Assembly (NCBI GenBank): GCA_943704495.1
Contig: CALSCR010000405.1
Coordinates: forward strand, 1-20,840
Direction of reading: 5' to 3'
DNA: 20,840 bases
Origin: Pigoraptor chileana
Taxonomy: Eukaryota; Opisthokonta; Filasterea
Below, in pieces: positions 9,121-18,875 of this stretch. Made by a program: the position numbers and the translations under genes. The notes below the pieces were generated by a model. That model did no database searches. It saw only the letters and a program-made list of their open reading frames with translations, and was not told the origin of the DNA. How positions within the stretch are numbered: position 1 is the first letter of the stretch; each line of letters opens with the position of its first letter.

Positions 9121-10850
9121 ATGATCATTCCGGTGTTCGATCTGGCGCAGGACGATGAATTTGTCACAGTGATAATTCACGCACCGCACGTGAAGGTGTG
9201 TGCATCGCCGTATAAGTGTTGAGTGTGACTAGCATTCAAGTGCGTGGTACTGATACTTCTCCGATTCCCGGCAGGCACAAGATGTTGATTTCTATGTTGT
9301 GGACAAAGAATTCAAGTTTACGCTTCCTCCATACTTTCTCAAGTAAGTACCTCGTGCACACAAACTTCGTGGCATCCCTGTGTAGGATTTGTGACCTCCT
9401 CACCAACACATTGCATTTGCTTCGCATGCGTAGACTTGAGTTTCCTGGATCCCTGATTGAGGATGGCCGGGAGCACGCGGAATACCGGGTGGATTCGGGT
9501 GACGTTGTGGTTCGCCTGCCAAAACTCGTGCGTGGCGAACATTTTGCCGATTTGGACCTACTTGCGTCACTTCACGCGCCCACCCGGCGGACTACTACTT
9601 CACGTCCTCTCATCGAGGTAATCTCTTCCACTGAAATTCTCGAAAATGGTGCTGGCGTTGACGGTACGGGTGCTCCATCTGCGGAGCCGGATGCGTATGG
9701 CGTTCGGTTTGCACGGGCACTGGACCCTGAATTTGGGTGGCAGCTGCCGGCCGACGAATTCCGGCCTGCGACCGACACACTGCTCGGGCGTCACGGATAC
9801 GGGTTTGATGGACAACACGGCGGGTTTCTTGGCAATCTGCAGCGAGACATGCGTGACATTGTTGACATTGAGGCGCCGGAAGCGATGTCGCCTGTCGAGC
9901 GGCGATCTGCGCGCATTCTGGCAGAAGACACGCAATTTGACGAGGAACATTACATGGCGGATTTTGTCTGTGACGAAGAGATACGGAGATTGATTGCGTT
10001 CGAGTCGCGTGCAGAGCGGCAACTGCGGAAACTGAGTGGAGCTGATGTGGGCGACGCCGGAGACCCCGGGCAGGGCGATGCGGCTGCTGGTGCCGGTGGC
10101 CTGCGTGTGCAAGTCAAGCTGAGCGACGAGGACAGAGATGACATGCGCAAGCTCCCGCGAAAGGAATGTATCCCCCCCTTTGCAATACCAAGAGCAAAAG
10201 CAATGGTTTTATCTTGTGGTTTGGTCTATGTCATGTTAGGCATGCTGATTTCACCTTGACTCCTACGTGCGCCTTCCTCTCTCTGTTTCTGTCTGTCTCT
10301 CTTCTGCAATGCAGACATTGTCAACGACGAGCGGACCGTGTATTTGGGTCTTGTTGACCTGCTGTTTTCACACGCATACGACCACCGCACAACAGAGGGC
10401 GATCCCTCTGTGGAGTCGGCCTGGACAATTGCCAAAGTTAGCCCCACTCTTTCCCACCTCGACCGCTTTGATTCCATTGGGGACGTTGCCGTCGCCTGTG
10501 TCCGACGAGCGCTCTGCTTTCCCCTCTACCGGCATTTTGATCTTTGTAGCCGTATACTTCGCGACGTTGTCTGCGCCTTAAAACTAGGACGCCGCGGTGT
10601 ACTGCAGCGACTTCTTGAGACGCGTCGTATTCTTGCGCAAGACGACAGCAAGCGAGTGTTGTGCAGCCTTTATTTGGATGACTACTGCGTTTGGATACAG
10701 CTCGCCCGAGAGGATACCCTGGCGTCCCTGGCAGTTGCACTTGCGGATGTGTGTGCGTCGTTGGGAAAGGGTGACGTGGGTTGGGATCTCGTGCTTCTCG
10801 AACAAGCCGCCACTGCGGCTGCCGAGGAGGAGCCGGAGGCGCCACAATGA
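9121..10850 (+). CDS. SHQ1: H/ACA ribonucleoprotein assembly factor SHQ1
   Basis: SHQ1 is the chaperone that binds dyskerin/Cbf5 before it joins H/ACA snoRNAs and telomerase RNA. Four exons, 9121-9195, 9275-9342, 9434-10167 and 10315-10850, join in phase to give 470 residues. The N-terminal CS domain starts MIIPVFDLAQDDEFVTV and continues DVDFYVVDKEFKF, LEFPGSLIEDG and VVVRLPKLVRGEHF. The linker region has RDIVDIEAPEAMSPVERR and DEEHYMADFVCDEEI. The helical SHQ1 domain shows ESAWTIAKVSPTLS, ALCFPLYRHFDLCSRILRD and LYLDDYCVWIQ, all hallmark blocks of the family. Length is close to the human 577 minus its acidic tail. The start is the only ATG compatible with the CS domain. It is divergent from the FANCE-like gene and convergent with the M48-like gene (93 bases between stops). 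Confidence 0.93.
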
Positions 10851-10943
10851 AGCACGAATGCATGCATATCGGCGTGAGAAATGACTTGGTTGCCGCCGCA
10901 CTGGAAGGGGTGGGGATGCTGCACAGTTGCAGGCCTGGGATCC

Positions 10944-11942
10944 TCATTTGCGCGATTCCTCAGCGACAGTCGCCATGCGCTCCCCAACGCTGGGATGGTC
11001 ACGCAGCACTGTACGCAGACTGGCGAGCAGATGCGATGTCGATGCAGATCTCGCCGCATAGCTATCGCTTTTGCTCTCCTCTAATGCTCGGCCCACTCTG
11101 TAAAAGAATTCGATTCCGCCCGCCGCATGTCCCCCGCGTGCAGCCGCCGCATCTGCACGCAGCTCTGTTTGACGTGAGAATGCGCGATGTGCAACAATAG
11201 CAGCAGCTGCGCCAAAAACACCCGCCGCTGCTGCGACAGGCACCGGTACGCGCACAATGGTCCGGAGATACGCCGGAACCAGGGTGACGACGCAGAATAG
11301 GGCATAGTCGAGGACTCCCTGGCGGAGATGGTCTGAAACGATGCAGTCATATCATTAGCGACACATCTTTAAAGCGCTCCGTGACAGCACATATAAAAGG
11401 CGTATATACCTATCTAAAATTGACCAACCTTCGTTACGAATGTGCGCAAGTTCATGTGCAAGCTGGAAACGTTCCATCGCCGACAGGCTATCCGCAGCTG
11501 GATCCACGATAAATCGCACTACCATGGATTCTGGCACGACCAGAAGAGCGCGGGAAAACGGATGAATGCGGGATCCGGAAGCGGCGGGAGTGAATAGCTT
11601 AGAGACAACCATAAGGTCCACGCGATCGAGCGTTGTGCCGAGTGTTGCTGCGACGGCGGCCAGTTCTCGTTGCAACGGCGGGGGTGTGGGAGAAAGCAGC
11701 ACGCCGTCATATCTGCGCCACGCACAAACAGACCGAATGACAGATCAGTGGGCGCTTAACACAGTACACAGACTTGCTTAAGCAGAAAATTTGACGGTGC
11801 GGTGTGCATGCAACTTGCACATGTACCTTGAGGAAGTGAGCGCCCGCATTGCGCGGTCAGCAACTGGCGAGGCGACCCATAGGATGCCGCCTACAACTGC
11901 AGCAGACGACGCATAAACAGTAAAAAACCTCCGCGACGACAT
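10944..11942 (-). CDS. TMEM177-like membrane protein with intact M48 metallopeptidase site
   Basis: Three exons (minus strand), 11942-11827, 11712-11429 and 11332-10944, join in phase to give 262 residues. Residues 13-26 form an N-terminal hydrophobic segment and about 144-183 two more. HELAH (125-129) is the zinc and catalytic motif, and SRQTELRAD (186-194) supplies the expected third ligand Glu190 in the M48 'SR..E..AD' context. A late DHPSVGERM resembles the 'THP..eR' end of M48 enzymes. Overall order also resembles human TMEM177, a mitochondrial inner-membrane COX20 partner: 'VV..IVDP....S..E.FQLA.E' and GGIEFFYRVGRAL match, but as I recall the human protein has lost the HExxH. This may therefore be an active relative. 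An OMA1- or HtpX-type protease is the alternative. It is divergent from BOLA2. Confidence 0.7.
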
Positions 11943-12267
11943 GTTTCGACAATGTATGCAGCTAATTTATATATTGCTGAAATATGAGTCTGTAATTAGA
12001 GTGTGTGCGATTCCATGCGAACGCCGACAGTCTCAGGACGGCTGCAACTCGCAATTGTCAAATACTCTCGACTGACAAAAAATCCAGTTGAATGGCCGCC
12101 GATTTGTCATCATCTAGCCATGAGACAAACCGTGACACACGGGCCGTGACGTCACTTCCACTTCGTTGTTTCTTGCCACTCTGGCTGCATACTCGGAGCT
12201 CGGCAAATATGAGGGCATTCGTTATGACTATTATGCGTGCCGAACGATCGTGAGGTCTCAATTAAGA
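11943..12267. promoter_or_regulatory. Shared upstream region of the M48-like gene and BOLA2
   Basis: These 325 bases separate two divergent start codons, so both promoters and 5' leaders must lie here. The part next to the M48-like gene is AT-rich (near 11950-12000). The part nearer BOLA2 holds a full CRE palindrome. I see no open frame worth calling. Confidence 0.5.
12147..12154. promoter_or_regulatory. CRE palindrome TGACGTCA
   Basis: A perfect TGACGTCA, the binding site of CREB/ATF-type bZIP factors, followed at once by ACTTCC, which resembles an ETS half-site. It lies about 115 bases before the BOLA2 ATG and 205 from the M48-like ATG. The position suits a promoter element; function is inference. 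Confidence 0.4.
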
Positions 12268-12916
12268 ATGGCGGTTACTGCGGAAGCCCTTGCAGCGAGG
12301 CTGCGGGACGCGCTCACGGCAGAGCATGTGGTACTGTGGAGACTTTTCGCACTGTTTATTGAAACTTAAACAATTGCTTGGTGGCTGGCTCTGGCTGATT
12401 TTTTCTCCCATTTTGCATCGCTGCATCGCGAGCATTCCCAGGAGGTCTTTGATGCTTCTGGTGGTTGCGGGGGCAAGTTTGAGGTATGCATTTTTCGTGG
12501 ACTGGGCCCGCTACATCCGACATCTTCGATTGAATGTCGGTTTTTACGTCTTTGTGCGTTCTTGTTCTCATTTTTTTCAGGCGCTGGTTGTCTCGTCGGT
12601 TTTCGAAGGAAAGACGTTGCTGCAGCGGCACAGGTATGTCTTTGACGCATATGCACACCATATGCTGTTGGTCACAGAACACTTGCGCACCGATCGGTGT
12701 CTGACGAGAACACTTTGTGTCGCTTGACAGGATTGTCAATGCGGCCATCAGCGAGGAACTCAAGTCGATCCACGCCTTTTCACAGGTGTGCATCGTGTTC
12801 AAGGACGCTCACTATCGCTGATTCCGCGACACAAACTGATGAAAGATATCCTGCTATTTCACCAAACGCAGAAAACACTCACTCCCGCACAGTGGAAGAA
12901 CGCAGCAACACAGTGA
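12268..12916 (+). CDS. BOLA2: BolA-like protein 2
   Basis: BOLA2 (yeast Fra2) pairs with monothiol glutaredoxin to carry [2Fe-2S] clusters in the cytosol and nucleus. Five exons, 12268-12330, 12442-12483, 12581-12633, 12731-12785 and 12872-12916, join in phase and give 85 residues, nearly the human length (86). The opening VTAEALAARLRDALTAEHVE matches 'L...L...L.a.HVEV'. GGCGGKFE carries the ligand cysteine (Cys30). FEGKTLLQRHR precedes the split Arg codon, and IVNAAISEELKSIHAFSQKT contains the invariant ligand His67. KTLTPAQWK closes the protein as in BOLA2. The Cys plus His pair and the lack of a targeting peptide favour BOLA2 over the mitochondrial BOLA1 or BOLA3. It is convergent with LIM kinase, 105 bases between stops. 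Confidence 0.93.
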
Positions 12917-13021
12917 CGACAGCTGGCATAAACAATTCATTTGCAACGCGTGCATTTAAACACAAACGACACAGACACGTCCTGTTCAGAATAGAAAGTG
13001 CAGTTCACAAAAGCATCGTCT

Positions 13022-15380
13022 TCATCCGCTGGCATCTCCGCTCCCGCGTCGCATTGCCTCTATGCTCTTGACGATGGCAGTGAATTCGGGGCGTCGGGGT
13101 GGCTCAATTGCGCAGCAGTCGATGGCGAGCTGCATGAGCGCTTCTGGACACCCTGCACACGACGGGTGGTGGCGGAATTTGTCCACGTCAAGGCCAAACT
13201 CAGAGGTGCGCGGCATCTCGTCCGGGTCTGCCTTCATGCGCCCAATGATCTCACAGAGCACAATGCCATACGAGAAAACGTCGATTTTGGCATCGTACTC
13301 TTCGCCACGAAGCATCTCCGGTGCCATCCTGCATTCGTTGTGCCGCCAATTTGCATCAGTAAGGCAACAAAAGCCTTGCCTTTTGAGTCCCGAAATGGAA
13401 ACACGCACACATACTTTGTCGCACATATACAGAGCTATAAACAAGAATCACAAGATGGCCAAGAACTGTGCGCTATGGACATACCAGTACGGCGATCCAG
13501 CCACCGTCATGCGCTGTGCACGGTCGGAGACGGACCGAGCGAGCCCAAAGTCAGCGACAACAATGGACATGTTGGAGCGAACGAGACAATTTTTGCTCTT
13601 GAGATCTCGGTGAATAACGCGCATCGCGTGAAGATACACCATTCCCCGTGCGATGTCGTGTGCAAAGCGTATGCGTAGGGACCACGGCAGGTCCACTGCT
13701 GGGTTCTTGATAAGCTTGCGCAGAGTGCCACCCTCAATGAACTCGGTGATGAGATGCAGCTTCCTGTCTTTCACAAACACACCGATGAATTCGAGTATGT
13801 TGGGGTGCAGCAGCGTCTTCAGTAAAGATACTTCCTTCAGAAAACTCACGCGCGCCTCCTTGTCGTACGACTTCAGCTCCTTCAGCACCATGACGGCGCC
13901 AGTATGCTTGTGCGTCACCTTGAACACCTCGCCGTAAAAGCCCTTGCCAATCCGCTCGCCAACTTCAAGATCGGCAAGGCGGAAGATGCGTGACGACAGG
14001 CGGCGGTGCATTTGAGGGGGCGAGCTGACGAGGTCCTCGTCGCCGCTGTCGAGGAGCGTCGATGATGGGCGGGACCCGTCGTCCTCGGGAACTTTTAAGC
14101 CGCCGTCGGGGGATTCAAGCACGCGCTCAGTCAGCAATTCGACTGTGCGAATGGCGAGTGCGTTTAGGGTTGGTGGCAGTTGGTTAGTTGGTGGGACGGT
14201 ATGATCCACAAAAACAACAAATACCTCCTCAAATCAACACTCACACACACACACATAACATACATCTCATTCACAAATGAAACCACAACCACACTCACGA
14301 TTACAACACGCGCGATTCTATGGCGAGTTAAAGCCACCTGCTACACACGGCCGAATTCGCAGCACAAGGTCGCCCGGAACATTCTTGAGCATGGTCGTCA
14401 CCGTGTCGAGCGAGCATCCCGATGTCTTTGCGCCATTCACCTCGAGTATTTCATCGCCAACACGCACATCGCCGCAATTGTCTGCGCGCGAACCGGGGAG
14501 GAGCCGAGAGACAAATATTCCGGCGATGCGCTCTCCACCGTCGCCCTCTCGTATATACATTCCCAAAACGCCGCCGGTTGCAGGCCGTACGATCGTCACC
14601 AACTTGGTGCCATCGGTGCCCAAAGATACTTTTGCTGCAATTTGCACACACAAAAACGTCCCGTAGTAAGCGATGTGGACGGCCACGAGCACAACTTCAC
14701 TAGCAAAGTGATGCATGAGCACACATCAGACAAGTTCAATAAACCCACTGTTTGCAGGCGGCGCATCAGTGGCAGCCGGAAGCCGCGGAGTGGCAGTGAC
14801 AGGCGAGCCCTGCGCGGTACACGCCGCACAAACAATTCCAGCGTCCCGTATGGCAAAAAGCTCGCCAACATCAAGCATTTTCCCACAAGCACCGCATAAG
14901 AAGCACTCGGTGTGGTATAAGCGGTCCTGCGCGGCCATGATTGGGCCCGTGATGTACTGGCTGCAACCATGGCAGCGTTTCCCGAATCGGCGCAGAAAGC
15001 ACCCATCGCAGAAAGGGTTCGCATCTCGCTCATAGTAGTACTTATCAAGCGCACTTCCGCAGTCAGTGCACCTGCAGATGTCAAGAAACACAACGGGCAC
15101 AGCATGAACAATTGCAGCAGAAGCATGCCACACGGAGCAATGGTCAACACATACGCATTACCTGAAACAAGCTTGATGCCAGTCCCGGCCCATCGCTTGC
15201 AGCACGCGCTGGTCGGTCACGAGCTGACGGCAGCGGCTACATACTGCAATTCGGTACAATTGCATTGCATTAGAGGGACACTGGCCACACTGCACGCGGG
15301 TGCTGCCAACGGGAACAACATGTCTGCATGCACGAGAAGTCAATTGTGTGCGTACCCGGTGCCTTTGAAGCGTCGGCCAT
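13022..15380 (-). CDS. LIMK: LIM domain kinase (LIM-LIM-PDZ-kinase)
   Basis: LIM kinase phosphorylates cofilin at its N-terminal serine and so stabilises actin filaments. Six exons (minus strand), 15380-15356, 15243-15162, 15071-14749, 14634-14347, 14142-13485 and 13328-13022, join in phase to 560 residues. Residues 10-63 are LIM1 (CSRC, HQAC, CTDC, CDGC) and about 69-122 LIM2 (CHGC, HTEC, CGAC, CAAC). The PDZ domain is 145-238 (GMYIREG, VRVGDEILEVNG). The kinase has GKGFYGEV (305-312), Lys327, HRDLKSKN (417-424), DFGLA (437-441), Thr452 in the activation loop and WMAPEM. CEIIGRMKADPDEMPRT is a LIMK hallmark. The activation loop lacks the basic insert of vertebrate LIMKs, and DLKSKN replaces their DLNSHN. 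Exon 1 is the least certain: an alternative reads through upstream in frame. TESK kinases lack LIM and PDZ domains. Confidence 0.93.
14243..14260. repeat. Short CA-rich run in a LIM kinase intron
   Basis: An alternating CA stretch inside the intron between the PDZ exon and the kinase exon. It is a minor microsatellite with no coding role. Confidence 0.6.
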
Positions 15381-16185
15381 GGTCGGGAGAGGCGAGGCTT
15401 CAACGGGACCATGCCACCGCGCACGCAGTGTAACCAGGCAGGCAAACAAACACAGGCACAGTCAAGTTGGCTGCGTCACCACGCGGCAAGAAACGCGCTC
15501 ACACAAAGGACTACTGACACTGGTCCCTCTGCGGGTGGGCAATTACAAATGGGCGATTCTATGGAAGGAAGGCGCGCAATGAAACAAGCACGTTCCCAAT
15601 AAAGTGAACTTACTGGTCTGTGCGTCTTGTTCAGTTACTTGTCGCACCCATCCTGTCAGTGCGGCAGCGAATGTGTGTGTGTTGTGTGAGGCCGAGCGTG
15701 GAGAGGCCGGACCGTTCGTGTCTGTTTCGACACCCCGGATGTGGGCATCACCGCAAAGTGGGCATCCGGGGTGCACACCGGACAAAAACAAAGCCACTGC
15801 CCGCAAAAGCGTTGGGTCGCATTGCGAATTCATTGGCGAAACTCAGCCCGTTTCAATATGCGCGCCCCGGCTGAGTCTGGGTGGAGTGCTGCGTTTTGGG
15901 GGCACGGCGAGGAATACGCAGAGTTGATATATTCCGGCAGAGACGGCACCATTAAGAAGACGAGGACAGCTTTAGTTGTTGCATGCGCAGTTTTGTCACT
16001 GTTGTTATAATTGAGTTGCATTTATTGTGTTCTTTGAAAACCCCTGCTTCACCTGTCAAGCGATTGCGCTCCTCTGCTTCGTAGAATGTGTCTGCCTATG
16101 TCCGCTGACGGTGCCGTTTGAGACCAACGGGCGCGAAAGCGAGTGCCTCCTTTGGCGAAAGGTGTTTACGCACCGATTTCACGCC
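15381..16185. promoter_or_regulatory. Shared upstream region of LIM kinase and Slingshot
   Basis: These 805 bases lie between the start codons of two enzymes that oppose each other on cofilin and are transcribed in opposite directions. The region has no open frame resembling a known protein. It contains a perfect 11-base inverted repeat with nested direct repeats (15731-15773). The stretch after about 15940 is AT-richer and may hold the Slingshot core promoter and leader. A bidirectional promoter is inferred from the arrangement. Confidence 0.55.
15731..15773. repeat. Inverted repeat with nested direct repeats between LIMK and SSH
   Basis: CACCCCGGATG (15731-15741) is the exact reverse complement of CATCCGGGGTG (15763-15773). 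GTGGGCATC occurs twice, at 15741-15749 and 15759-15767, overlapping the arms. The combination of inverted and direct copies looks like a clustered factor-binding site or a cruciform-prone element. Its place near the centre of the divergent promoter is notable. Confidence 0.8.
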
Positions 16186-18380
16186 ATGGAGGCGTCAGAC
16201 GCGGCATTGTCCCCTAAACACACAACGCAAGACAGTGAAGTCGCGTCGTCGTCGGCGCCGTCAAGTGCGGCGAATCCATTACTCCTTATCCCTCTGTCTC
16301 ACTCTCACGGCCGCTCAATGTCGGAAAGCACCCTCTGCGATGCCTCGGATGCTGGCAGTGGGGAGCGACCGTCGTCCTCGCCCACGGGCAGCGACCCGGA
16401 TCTTGCGTCTTCGGGCGGCAACCGTGTCGGAAAACGTAACTCCCAGGTCATGAAACTCGTGTCTGCGTTCGAGCAGTTGCCCTCTCGCCCGGAGCAGCTC
16501 GCGTCGCCCGCGGCTCCCACTCCCGCACAGCAGACAGCTCTGGAGGATGCCCGTGTCGATCCAAATCTGTTCAATTCTTCGCGCACCGTATTCGAGCAAC
16601 ACGGGCAGCCTGCGCCGGCTCCACAGCGGTCTAAGAGTGTTGATTTTGGTGGGGTACCGGCGGTCCAGATGCATCCGCAGGTACAGCTCACGGGTGGCCA
16701 CGAAGGTGATCGTCGCCCCCCATTGCCTCGGAAGATGTCCATCATTCTCACTGACGCGCTGGACATGCTTCCCGTCCATGACTCTGGTGCGGATGTGCGT
16801 GTTGTGACAGTACCGCGGCCTAGCTTCAGTCGGAGGCTGTCTTTCATCACATCCCGTCATGTGGCCCAAGAGTTGGACACGACTGAGGACAGCGCGAGCG
16901 GAGCGGCAACGTCACAGATGACCGCTGCCGAGGGGGGCACCCAGGGCATCGACGGTGAGCGTGTTTTTGATGGCGTGTTGATGAAATGCGTGATTCTATA
17001 GCGTTGTCGCGAGTGTTGAGACTCCATTTGGCCCTGCGCTTGCGGTAGTGAATGGGCGTTTGCTGACCACAACTCGCAAAACAATCATTCAATTGTACAG
17101 ACTCGATTCAGCGCGCCCTGCAGTGGCTAATCAACGCCCTGCAGCCGACCGAAATGTGCCGCATGATTGTGGAACTGGACGCCGGTGGCATGGGCGGTGT
17201 CAGCGGCTCAAATTACCTCGCCCTTGTCTCCAGTCGGCAAAATTCGCACGAATTTGTGCTGCTCACCCTCGACAAAGCCACATCACCGCCCGCGTCGCCG
17301 CACGTGGGCCCTGCACCGGCCGAACTCTTTTCGGTTGGAATCGTTCTGCCTCTCTTCCGCCACATGTCCGTCAATCTGAAGGGCGACGGCACGTTCTCGG
17401 TCGAGACCGAGTCACGACGGCGATACGCTTTCAAGACATCTTCCGTGCGGAGCATGTGGTCGACTATAATGACCGTCAGGGATGCGCTCGATCGCACCCT
17501 CAAGGCCAACGTGTACGACGGCGCGGGGCCCAAATGGGTAGCTTATTATGAGCACTTGGCATCACCGGCGCGGATGCTGCGCACAGACGTCGCGGATGTG
17601 AGACCGGAATCGCCCGAGCCTTCGCGCGCCGTGTACGTTGAAGCTGCACCCGGGGAGCCATATCGCCCTACGCGGGACGAGCTGGTGCGGGAACTGCGCG
17701 AGGTGATGATGCACGCCGATCTTGACGACATTTCGTGCAAGGACGTGCGCGATGCCCTCGAGGCCCATTTTGGCATCCCTCTCGGGTACTGCAAAGAATT
17801 TATCGACGAGCAGATGATGCTCATTGTGGGACAAATGGACCCTCCATCTAAAATATTCGACCATCTCTATCTTGGCTCGGAGTGGAACGCGTCCAACAAG
17901 CGCGAGCTGGAAACGAATGGCGTTGGATACGTTCTGAATATGGCCCTCGAGATTGACAACTTCTTTCCAGGGAATTTCGAATATCACCACTGCATTATAC
18001 ACGATGAGCCAACGGAGCAAATCCTTCCTCTTTTTGACGCGACATACAAATTTATCAAACGGGCGAAAGACAGCGGCTCCAAACTGCTCGTGCATTGCAA
18101 GATGGGAGTGAGCCGGTCGGCGACGGCTGTGATTGCGTATGCCATGAAGGCCAACAACTGGACGCTGCAGGAGGCATACCAGTATGTGCGATCGCGGCGT
18201 GCCTGCGTGCGGCCAAACGCAGGCTTCCTGGAACAGCTGCGCGAGTACGAGGGAATTCTCCGCGCCGCGCGGTACCAGAAGCAGTTTGACAAGGCCGACG
18301 CCGAAGCTGCCGCGGCTGCTGTGAACACGGCTGTGGCTGGAGTTGGCGGAGCCGACAGTGGAAGAGATGCGTCGTTGTGA
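16186..18380 (+). CDS. SSH: Slingshot-type cofilin phosphatase
   Basis: Slingshot is a dual-specificity phosphatase that dephosphorylates and activates cofilin. Two exons, 16186-16954 and 17101-18380, join in phase (GAC across the junction) to give 682 residues. The first exon encodes a low-complexity Ser/Pro-rich region with possible 14-3-3-type sites (RSKSVDF, RRLSFIT). From 258 the SSH N-terminal domain runs: IQRALQWLINAL, LFRHMSVNLKGDGTFSVET, then RSMWSTIMTV. A DEK_C-like module (about 415-475) has DELVRELREVMM and CKEFIDEQMMLIVGQMD. The phosphatase follows: IFDHLYLGSEWNASN, DNFFPG, a likely general acid Asp558, and the catalytic HCKMGVSRS with Cys589 and Arg595 intact. RPNAGFLEQL is also a Slingshot signature. 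It lacks the long C-terminal tail of human SSH1. The start is the first ATG in the frame. Confidence 0.95.
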
Positions 18381-18875
18381 GAATAGCGGCGCATGTTCAC
18401 GCCTGTCAACGTGTCCTGCGTGCAGTTGTTGGGCAGCTGCACATGGTCTCGAATGAAGGCACTGTCTTGATGGTTATTTGCCTGGTCACGTGATGCGCTG
18501 TTCCACACGGCCAGTGTCGCGTGACGATTGGACATGCCGCACCCAATGGCGTTGCGCTGACATCGCGAGTCCGTAAATCAGTTGTGGATGCAGCTGCAAC
18601 ATTACATGTACTAAGAATATGCTGTAATAGTGTGCGCACAATGTAGAGCTATCTTGCGAGAGACGTTCCATACTGAGAACAGTCGAACAGCAATAGCAAA
18701 ACAATACCAAAACAATACCACTACTACATCGCTACAGGTGACAGGGCTCGGCGGTCTGCATCGCAACCTGAAGAAGCATTTGTGACAGCTGTCGGAGCCC
18801 CTTGTGCGCGTGACAATGCCACGCCCGTCTGTATACTTTTAAGAGGCCGTCGGCAGGCCTTAAGTTGTTTTTGTG
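18381..18875. promoter_or_regulatory. Spacer between Slingshot and the bHLH-LZ gene
   Basis: These 495 bases hold the 3' end of the Slingshot transcript and the promoter of the bHLH-LZ gene, both on the plus strand. There is a CACGTG E-box (18485-18500), a CCAAT pair on opposite strands (near 18527 and 18543), and an 11-base tandem duplication, CAAAACAATAC, at 18697-18718. I see no separate gene. Confidence 0.5.
18485..18500 (+). promoter_or_regulatory. Palindromic E-box (TCACGTGA) upstream of the bHLH-LZ gene
   Basis: GTCACGTGATGCGCTG contains TCACGTGA, the preferred type of site for class B bHLH-zipper factors. It lies about 390 bases before the start codon of a class B bHLH-zipper gene. 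The same 16 bases recur exactly at 20316-20331. Confidence 0.4.

Noticed and set aside
10438-10947. Minus-strand frames opposite the last SHQ1 exon
   Set aside because: They are shadows of the SHQ1 reading frame, Pro/Arg-rich with no domain.
15244-15355. Extra zinc-finger-like CGQC segment just before LIM1, from reading through the first LIMK intron in frame
   Set aside because: The frame is open, but splicing from 15356 to 15243 gives a short clean N terminus leading straight into the first LIM cysteine with matching phase. I kept it as a less likely alternative.
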